Positions 6,489-11,158 of a stretch of 11,158 nt of DNA are shown here, in pieces. Each line of letters starts with the position of its first letter. Within the stretch, counting starts at the first letter, position 1. Location of the stretch: assembly GCA_030641505.1 (NCBI GenBank), contig DAOWHI010000049.1, positions 1 through 11,158 of the forward strand, written 5' to 3'. Below the pieces are notes generated by a model that was given only the letters and a program-made list of their open reading frames with translations, had not been told where the DNA came from and searched no databases. The position numbers and the translations under genes are program-made. This DNA comes from Gemmatimonadota bacterium (GTDB lineage Bacteria; Gemmatimonadota; Gemmatimonadetes; JACCXV01; JAHWKZ01).

Positions 6489-6977
6489 TCACGCTCTGCC
6501 CTGGTTTCGATCCCGGCGCCTCTGAGCGGCCTCCCACAGCGACTCTTCTTCCGGCGTTTCGCGCTTGAGCCCGGGCACGACAGTCGGCCGGGAATCCTCG
6601 CCGATCGCGACAAACGTCAATTGGCACGACGTGGTGTGCCGCACCTCCCCCGACAGCAAGTCCTCGGCCTCGACCTGCACGCCGATCACCATGGATGTTC
6701 GACCTACCCAGTGCACCTCGGCGCACAACGTGACCAAGTCGCCAATCCGAATCGGTGATCGAAAATCAACCCGATCGATCGACGCAGTGACAGCGTGCTT
6801 GCCGGCATGGCGAGCGGCGGCCACGTAGGCTGCGTGATCGACCTGACGCAAGATCCAGCCGCCGTGGACCGACCCAAAGATGTTGCGTGACTGTGGGTCG
6901 GCGAACACGCTCATCTTGACCCGGCTGCAGGAGACGGGCTTCGGTTCGGAAACGGGATCAGATTCGACGTTCGTCAC
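6489..6977 (-). CDS. Hotdog-fold acyl-CoA thioesterase, YciA/ACOT-type
   Basis: Predicted cytoplasmic acyl-CoA hydrolase of about 162 residues with one hotdog domain. Features typical of the YciA/ACOT group are PKPVSCSRV (12-20), NIFGSVHGGWILRQVDHAA (32-50, with the conserved acidic residue Asp47), TASIDRVDFRSPIRIGDLV (64-82), VGRTSMVIGVQVEAED (91-106) and a highly charged tail. The domain is complete. The start is uncertain: GTG 6977 is chosen because it gives a family-like N-terminus and keeps clear of the divergent gene. A TTG at 7013 would add 12 residues and make the two divergent start codons overlap. Neither has a good Shine-Dalgarno sequence; a weak leaderless promoter for GTG 6977 is possible (GATATT seven bases upstream at 6990-6985, TTGGAG 17 bases before that). 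It ends with TGA, 43 bases before the aldehyde dehydrogenase. Confidence 0.9.
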   Translation of the reverse strand: MTNVESDPVSEPKPVSCSRVKMSVFADPQSRNIFGSVHGGWILRQVDHAAYVAAARHAGKHAVTASIDRVDFRSPIRIGDLVTLCAEVHWVGRTSMVIGVQVEAEDLLSGEVRHTTSCQLTFVAIGEDSRPTVVPGLKRETPEEESLWEAAQRRRDRNQGRA

Positions 6978-7000
6978 TGGGACAAATATCGCCTCTCGTC

Positions 7001-7006
7001 GAGGGA
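7001..7006 (+). promoter_or_regulatory. Ribosome binding site for the uracil-DNA glycosylase
   Basis: GAGGGA six bases before ATG 7013. It is the strongest Shine-Dalgarno sequence near this gene and the reason for preferring 7013 over the internal ATG 7052. Confidence 0.6.
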
Positions 7007-7012
7007 TCTCCA

Positions 7013-7741
7013 ATGGGTCGGCAACGGAACTCGGGGCTAGGTTTCGAACGCATGGTGGCGTCGCTGGACGATTTGGCGCTCGAGATCACCCGTTGTCGCC
7101 GTTGTCCGCGGCTGGTAGCGTGGCGCGAGCTGGTAGCTCAACAGAAGCGGCGGGCGTTCGCGGGCGAGGAGTACTGGGGACGCCCGGTGCCCGGCTGGGG
7201 CGATCCGAACGCACGTTGCCTGCTGGTCGGCTTGGCCCCCGCCGCTCACGGCGCCAACCGGACCGGGCGAATGTTCACCGGCGACGAATCCGGTCGCTGG
7301 TTGTATCGAGCGCTCCACCGCTCCGGCTTCGCCAACCAACCGCAGTGCGAACGTCGGGACGACGGTCTCACCCTCACCGGCTGCTTCATTACCGCTGTTG
7401 CCCGCTGTGCCCCACCTGCCAACCGACTGAAGCCGGTCGAACGCGACAATTGTCGCCCGTACCTCGAGGCCGAGATCAAAGCCCTCCAGAATGTGCGCGC
7501 TATAGTGACACTAGGGCAGTACGCGTACGACCATGTCCTGCGCATCTATCGCGATCAGGGCGGGTTGGTCCCAGTCCCAAAGCCACAGTTCGCGCACGGT
7601 ACCGAGGTCCACCTAGGGGTTGACGAACCGGTAGTGCTCGCCTCGTATCACCCTTCCCAACAGAACACTTTTACCGGCAAGCTCACCGAGCCGATGCTCG
7701 ACGCGATATTTGAGCGAGCGCGCGAGATCACCGACGTGTAG
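7013..7741 (+). CDS. Uracil-DNA glycosylase, family 5 (UdgB) with Fe-S cluster
   Basis: Base-excision repair enzyme that removes uracil and other deaminated bases from DNA; 242 residues. Motif 1 is GLAPAAHGANRTGRMFTGD (73-91), in which the usual polar catalytic residue of families 1 and 4 is missing, as is characteristic of family 5. Motif 3 is HPSQQNTFTG (213-222). Four cysteines fit a 4Fe-4S cluster: Cys28 and Cys31 in CRRC, Cys132 in ARCAPPAN and Cys147 in RDNCRP. Also family-typical is EEYWGRPVPGWGDP (52-65). ATG 7013 has a good ribosome site; ATG 7052 would begin nearer the usual family N-terminus (MVASLDDL) but has a weaker one. The gene is divergent from the thioesterase and converges on the NtrC-type gene with 8 bases between stops. 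Confidence 0.94.
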   Translation: MGRQRNSGLGFERMVASLDDLALEITRCRRCPRLVAWRELVAQQKRRAFAGEEYWGRPVPGWGDPNARCLLVGLAPAAHGANRTGRMFTGDESGRWLYRALHRSGFANQPQCERRDDGLTLTGCFITAVARCAPPANRLKPVERDNCRPYLEAEIKALQNVRAIVTLGQYAYDHVLRIYRDQGGLVPVPKPQFAHGTEVHLGVDEPVVLASYHPSQQNTFTGKLTEPMLDAIFERAREITDV

Positions 7742-7753
7742 CCCAGGCGCTAC
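7738..7753. other. Small inverted repeat formed by two convergent TAG stops
   Basis: GTAGC, six loop bases and GCTAC form a five-base-pair palindrome that contains the TAG of the uracil-DNA glycosylase in one arm and the TAG of the NtrC-type gene in the other. No T-run follows in either direction, so termination activity is doubtful. Confidence 0.25.
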
Positions 7754-9144
7754 TTGTCGCGGGACAAATCGTACTTCTCGATCTTCTTGTACAGGTGGGA
7801 ACGTTGCATGTCGAGTTGACGTGCGGTTTCGGAGACATTCCAGTCGTTCTCGCTCAACTTCCGACCTAGAAACGCTTTCTCGGCGGCGTCGCGGTAGTCG
7901 CTAAACGTGGAGTGCTTGGCGATCAGAGACTCGGCCTCATTCACCCTGGATCGGTCGACCGCGGGCTGGGTCAGCGTCTGTACGTCATCGGCGCTGATCG
8001 TATCCCGGGAGCCCAGAATAACCAGCCGCTCAACGGCATTCTTCAACTCTCGAATGTTACCCGGCCACGAGCGCTTGGTGAGGGTATCAACCGCCTCTTC
8101 GGTAAATGGCTTCTCCACCATCCCGTTATCAGCGCAGTAAGCGCGCGCAAAGTGGCGCACGAGCCGCCGGATGTCCTCCACTCTCTCCGATAGTGGCGGC
8201 ACGTGGATCGGGACTACGTTCAATCGATAGTACAAATCCTCTCGAAAGTTGCCTTCCGAAATCTCGGACACGATATCCTTGTTGGTGGCGGCCAACACGC
8301 GGGTGTCAACTTTGATTCGCTCACCACCGCCAACGCGTTGAATGACGCCGTCTTGTAGCGCTCGCAAGACCTTGGCTTGCGCGGCCAGACTCATGTCCCC
8401 GACTTCATCGAGAAAGAGGGTGCCGCCATCGGCCAGTTCGAACTTGCCCTTTCGGCGTGCGTGCGCGCCGGTAAAAGCCCCTTTCTCGTGTCCGAACAGC
8501 TCCGACTCGATGAGCTCTTGCGGGATCGCCGCACAATTAACCTCGATAAACGGCTTGTCGCGGCGCTCTGAGCGAGCGTGGATCTCCCGGGCAATCAACT
8601 CCTTCCCAGTCCCATTCTCACCGGTGATCAACACGTACGCTTTGGTGGGTGCGACTTTAGCCACTTGTTGCAGAACCTCCTCGAGTGCCGGGCTGTCGCC
8701 CACGATGACATCGCGTGTCACCGGGCCGCCACTACGAAGCGCTGCGTTTTCCCGCTCCAGCTCACGCTCGGCCAGGGCGTTCGCGATCCGGCGCAGAACG
8801 ATCTCACGGTCGGGAGGCTTTTCGAGGAAGTCGAAGGCCCCTCGCTTGAGCGCTTCGACCGCCGTTTCCACGTTCCCGTGCCCGCTGATCATGACCACTG
8901 TCGCATCAGGGTCCTCGGTGCGCAGCTGCTCCAACACCTCGAGCCCATCCATCGGGGCCATCTTGATGTCCAGCAGCACCAGATCCGCGACCTGGTCCGC
9001 GTAGGCCTTCAGGGCCTGGGGCCCGTTTTCTGCGGTTCGGACGGCATACCCTTCATACTCGAGCATCTGTTGCAGCGCCTGGCGGATGCCCGGCTCGTCG
9101 TCGACCACGAGTAAGTCAGCAATCGGTGTAGGGCGTCGGCTCAT
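7750..9144 (-). CDS. NtrC/NtrX-type sigma-54-dependent response regulator
   Basis: 464-residue two-component activator. The receiver domain (about 9-125) has the acidic pair Asp15-Asp16, phospho-acceptor Asp59 in LVLLDIKM, Ser87 in MISGHG and Lys109 in FLEKPPD. The AAA+ domain (about 145-375) has Walker A GENGTGKE (175-182), the sigma-54-contact loop GAFTGA (222-227), Walker B TLFLDEVGD (242-250) and REDLYYRLNV (301-310). The C-terminal Fis-type helix-turn-helix is NVSETARQLDMQRSHLYKKI (436-455). All key residues are intact, so it should activate RpoN-dependent promoters when phosphorylated. ATG 9144 overlaps the stop of the GNAT gene (ATGA), with AGGA five bases upstream; the long open frame up to 9381 is a shadow of that gene. 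The receiver and C-terminus resemble NtrX. No sensor kinase lies in the window, and its targets cannot be named. Confidence 0.95.
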   Translation of the reverse strand: MSRRPTPIADLLVVDDEPGIRQALQQMLEYEGYAVRTAENGPQALKAYADQVADLVLLDIKMAPMDGLEVLEQLRTEDPDATVVMISGHGNVETAVEALKRGAFDFLEKPPDREIVLRRIANALAERELERENAALRSGGPVTRDVIVGDSPALEEVLQQVAKVAPTKAYVLITGENGTGKELIAREIHARSERRDKPFIEVNCAAIPQELIESELFGHEKGAFTGAHARRKGKFELADGGTLFLDEVGDMSLAAQAKVLRALQDGVIQRVGGGERIKVDTRVLAATNKDIVSEISEGNFREDLYYRLNVVPIHVPPLSERVEDIRRLVRHFARAYCADNGMVEKPFTEEAVDTLTKRSWPGNIRELKNAVERLVILGSRDTISADDVQTLTQPAVDRSRVNEAESLIAKHSTFSDYRDAAEKAFLGRKLSENDWNVSETARQLDMQRSHLYKKIEKYDLSRDK

Positions 9145-9602
9145 GGTCGTCCTATCGGCAGCTCGTAGACACGATAGCTCGACTCGCGCATGCCCATTCT
9201 CTGATAGGTGTCGCGTGCACCGCGATTCTCCCGGTCGACATATAACCTCACGGCGGTCACATCTCCGGCGGCCGCAGCCGCGTCGAGTACGCATTGCCAA
9301 AGTGCTCGGAAAACTCCGGTCCGCCGCTGGCCGGAATCCACGTACACGGACTGGAGCCACCAGTAGGAGCCCGCGTTCCAATCACTCGGCTCGACAGTCA
9401 CCAGGCATTGGCCGCATACAGTACCGTCTCGTTCGGCCAACCAGTACTGCCCACGGTGGGGACTAGCGATAATCGCATTCACTCCGGCCGCTACACGTTG
9501 GTCATCCAGGTGGATGCCCTCGCTCTCAAGCGCGAGGCGACGGTTGAAGTCGATGATCTGGTTCACGTCGCCACGCTCGGCGGGTCGAATCGAAATCGCC
9601 AT
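9141..9602 (-). CDS. GNAT-family N-acetyltransferase
   Basis: A single GNAT domain of 153 residues that would transfer an acetyl group from acetyl-CoA to an unknown amine. The N-terminal strand and helix are ISIRPAERGDVNQIIDFNRRL. The acetyl-CoA-binding motif A is LQSVYVDSGQRRTGVFRALW (83-102), a variant of the usual R-x-x-G-x-G/A loop. The C-terminal strands VRLYVDRENRGARDTYQRMG and YRVYELP are typical. ATG 9602 lies 56 bases after the peptidase stop; I see no clear Shine-Dalgarno sequence or promoter there. The TGA stop overlaps the ATG of the NtrC-type regulator, so the two are co-translated. The substrate is not predictable. Confidence 0.9.
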   Translation of the reverse strand: MAISIRPAERGDVNQIIDFNRRLALESEGIHLDDQRVAAGVNAIIASPHRGQYWLAERDGTVCGQCLVTVEPSDWNAGSYWWLQSVYVDSGQRRTGVFRALWQCVLDAAAAAGDVTAVRLYVDRENRGARDTYQRMGMRESSYRVYELPIGRP

Positions 9603-9658
9603 TCGAGTACAGAAGATCGCCGTGTCAGTGGCCGCGTCCAGCCGTTGATCTTGGGCGA

Positions 9659-10900
9659 CTAGCGCTGGCGGGCGAAACGGTTGGCTTCCTCGAGCACCTC
9701 CCGCACGCGATCTAGCGGAAGTGCGGGGGCGGTGCCGCGGTGCCCTGTCACGGTGGTCGCCTGAAACAGCGAGTTCAGGATCGCCTCCTCGGTGGCCTCG
9801 ATCGCCGCCAGAAAAAGCGGCGAGAGCGTCTCGGGCCGCAGCGACGTTCGGGTTGTCGTCGTTCCGTTTGAATCGTGAGCAATCCTGAGCCCCAGATGGG
9901 TCGAGAACGCGATCACGTAATCTCCCGAGCCGTGCGAAGAGAAACCGCCGACACGTCCGATCGCGTACGGCGCGCGGCGGGCGATCCTGACCAACGCGTC
10001 CGCCCCAACCGGCGCGTCGGTAGCGATCACGATGACGATAGAGCCACCGCCGGCGTCGGGCTCGTCCGTCGGGCGGTAACCAACCGGATCATGACTTCGG
10101 TCGCGCTCTATGGCCTCTGAGTCGCTCGGCACCCACCGCCGAATGAAATCGGCGGCGCCAAGCAGCTGGCCGACCGGCACACCTTTGATCTCGAGCGCAC
10201 CGCCGAAGTTCGACTGTACGAGTGCGCCCAGCGTGTAGACGTCGTCGCCAATTCGAACCCGACGGCTGGCGGTGCCGATACCACCCTTGAATCCCAGCGC
10301 TCGCGTGCCGGTCCCAGCGCCAACCGATCCCTCGTCCACCGGACCATCCCTAGCCACCGTCAATGCGGATTCAACCTCGGCCGAGCCAATCCGTGGAACT
10401 CGAATGGCGTTCAGAAAACCATCATTCGTCTCCGCTACGACCGGGTTAACCGAGCGTACCGCGGGGTCATCGGTTGCCTCCAGCGTCCACTCGACGAGCG
10501 CGTCCGCGGCGCGACCGACCGCCAACGTGTTGGTCAAGACAACCGGCGTCTCCAGAGTGCCCAGTTCATCAACCTGGGTGACACCGGTCAGCTTACCGAA
10601 TCCGTTCGCGACGTGGATCGCTGCGGGGACCTTTTCCAGGAACACGTTGCCCGGATGCGGCCGAATCGCTGTGACTCCGGTGCGGATCGAGTCGCCCTCG
10701 ACTACCGTCGCATGACCGACGAGAACGCCGGGGACATCGGTGATGGCGTTGAGTGGACCAGGCGGCAGAACCCCGATTTCGACACCCAGCCGGCGCGCAC
10801 GAGCTCGGCTAGCATCCTCCTGAGCGGTCGCGACGATGACGTCGCCGCCGAACACGCACGCCGCGACGATCAGTGGAACAGCTTTCGCAATTTGTATCAC
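9659..10900 (-). CDS. P1-family (DmpA/BapA-like) self-cleaving aminopeptidase, exported
   Basis: 413-residue member of the peptidase family that includes L-aminopeptidase/D-esterase DmpA and beta-peptidyl aminopeptidases, which mature by self-cleavage into alpha and beta chains. Landmarks are NAITDVPGVLVGH (51-63), VANGFGKLTG (98-107), TNTLAVGR (123-130), VVAETNDGFLN (154-164), GAGTGTRALGFKGGIGTASR (195-213 region) and GGSIVIVIATDAP (285-297). From memory of DmpA (Gly249/Ser250), cleavage should fall at Gly286/Ser287, leaving a 127-residue beta chain. The N-terminus starts with a short basic region and a hydrophobic stretch, so it is probably exported. VAAC with Cys15 fits a lipobox, while ATAQ (24-27) would fit ordinary signal peptidase cleavage. 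GTG 10900 is chosen because it opens this signal, follows GGGGT by five bases, and overlaps the upstream methyltransferase frame as GTGA. The open frame beyond 10900 is not family-like. Confidence 0.9.
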   Translation of the reverse strand: MIQIAKAVPLIVAACVFGGDVIVATAQEDASRARARRLGVEIGVLPPGPLNAITDVPGVLVGHATVVEGDSIRTGVTAIRPHPGNVFLEKVPAAIHVANGFGKLTGVTQVDELGTLETPVVLTNTLAVGRAADALVEWTLEATDDPAVRSVNPVVAETNDGFLNAIRVPRIGSAEVESALTVARDGPVDEGSVGAGTGTRALGFKGGIGTASRRVRIGDDVYTLGALVQSNFGGALEIKGVPVGQLLGAADFIRRWVPSDSEAIERDRSHDPVGYRPTDEPDAGGGSIVIVIATDAPVGADALVRIARRAPYAIGRVGGFSSHGSGDYVIAFSTHLGLRIAHDSNGTTTTRTSLRPETLSPLFLAAIEATEEAILNSLFQATTVTGHRGTAPALPLDRVREVLEEANRFARQR

Positions 10901-11158
10901 GTCATACCCCGACGGCCGTGATTGTGAGCGACAACGTACAACGCGACCGAGCCCTCCACCGCCGCCGACAGCGACTATACCTCGTCCGACATCGGCAGCC
11001 CGACCACGAGCGCCGCGTGATCCTTGATCTCGTCTGACACACCGGCCGTCTCGTTGCCAACCGCGAGCGCCACCGGCACTGACGGGAGCGTTGCCTGGAA
11101 GAGGTCGGGTGCACCCGCTTCGAGCACGACCACCGGCAGTTGGCGCGCTGCGCACCAC
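10897..11158 (-). pseudogene. SpoU/TrmH-family RNA 2'-O-methyltransferase, C-terminal end with in-frame amber
   Basis: The right edge holds the end of a SPOUT-class RNA ribose methyltransferase, in the minus-strand frame starting at 11157. Visible are VVVLEAGAPDLFQATLPSVP, then the knot motif ALAVGNETAGVSDE and the start of the last motif, VVGLPMSDEV. A TAG codon (10977-10975) follows exactly where the family usually has Gln or Glu before Ser-Leu-Asn. Beyond it the same frame goes on for 25 codons as SLSAAVEGSVALYVV and a tail ending GRRGMT, matching my memory of TrmH C-termini, and stops at TGA 10899-10897. That TGA overlaps the next gene's GTG start as GTGA, which supports this as the ancestral end. 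If TAG terminates, the last knot helix is lost. A C-to-T (Gln) or G-to-T (Glu) change, a sequencing error or readthrough are all possible. The rest of the gene is outside the window. Confidence 0.72.

Noticed and set aside
6162..6758. 198-residue plus-strand frame spanning the aldehyde dehydrogenase-thioesterase junction
   Set aside because: It lies opposite two well-supported genes and shows no family-like motif.
6880..7623. 247-residue plus-strand frame overlapping the uracil-DNA glycosylase
   Set aside because: It is Arg/Ser/Pro-rich frame-shadow sequence; the +1-shifted glycosylase frame has all catalytic and Fe-S motifs.
9145..9381. N-terminal extension of the NtrC-type regulator
   Set aside because: It is antisense-like shadow sequence of the GNAT gene in another frame; ATG 9144 with AGGA gives a standard receiver N-terminus.
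9603..9658. Inverted repeat AAGATC...GATCTT between the peptidase and GNAT genes
   Set aside because: The arms are six bases with 28 between them, and there is no T-run or supporting inner stem; chance is a sufficient explanation.
10975..10977. TAG as a reassigned sense codon in this organism
   Set aside because: Five other genes in the window use TAG as a normal terminal stop close to the next gene, so general reassignment is unlikely.
10901..11158. Long N-terminal extension of the P1 peptidase frame to the window edge
   Set aside because: The extension is low-complexity Gly/Arg-rich and unlike the family, while another frame of the same strand shows clear SpoU/TrmH motifs.

Overview
The window is about 11.2 kb of gene-dense, GC-rich bacterial chromosome with almost no non-coding DNA. 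The best clue to its origin is a short sigma-70 factor of about 287 residues that lacks region 1.1. This form is typical of primary sigma factors in the Gemmatimonadota and Bacteroidota/FCB lineages. With the high GC content, the Tat signal and the mix of enzymes, a Gemmatimonadota-like environmental bacterium is my best guess, but it is inference only. No mobile elements, CRISPR arrays, tRNA or rRNA genes were seen, and no stretch over 300 bases lacks a gene.

Layout. The left edge carries the C-terminal part of a plus-strand thioredoxin-domain/YyaL-type protein (1-1215). It converges on a minus-strand run that reads right to left: hotdog acyl-CoA thioesterase (6977-6489), aldehyde dehydrogenase (6445-4961), signal peptidase I (4952-4203), RpoD-like sigma factor (4094-3231), a short membrane protein that looks like a truncated DUF4153 protein (3230-2934), a HutG-like ureohydrolase (2941-1958), and a Tat-exported Ig-like protein (1961-1224). 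A plus-strand family-5 uracil-DNA glycosylase (7013-7741) is divergent from the thioesterase. It converges on a second minus-strand run from the right edge: the end of a SpoU/TrmH RNA methyltransferase with an in-frame amber codon (11158-10897), an exported P1-family self-cleaving peptidase (10900-9659), a GNAT acetyltransferase (9602-9141) and an NtrC-type sigma-54 activator (9144-7750).

Expression. Many junctions are coupled: GTGA or ATGA overlaps of four bases, an eight-base overlap, and one stop codon directly abutting the next start. The clearest promoter is a near-consensus sigma-70 site with an extended -10 in the lepB-rpoD gap. It drives the sigma factor and probably the three genes after it, through a leader of about 68 nt that carries a perfect six-base-pair hairpin. 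A second likely promoter lies so close to the aldehyde dehydrogenase start that the mRNA would be leaderless.

Most of the window is housekeeping genes and I see no coherent new defence or mobile system. The points most worth a second look are the amber codon in the TrmH-like gene, whose frame continues with family-like residues up to the overlapping downstream start; the His-to-Gln change at a metal-ligand position of the HutG-like enzyme; the truncated membrane protein between the sigma factor and that enzyme; and the uncharacterised Tat-exported protein translationally coupled to it.
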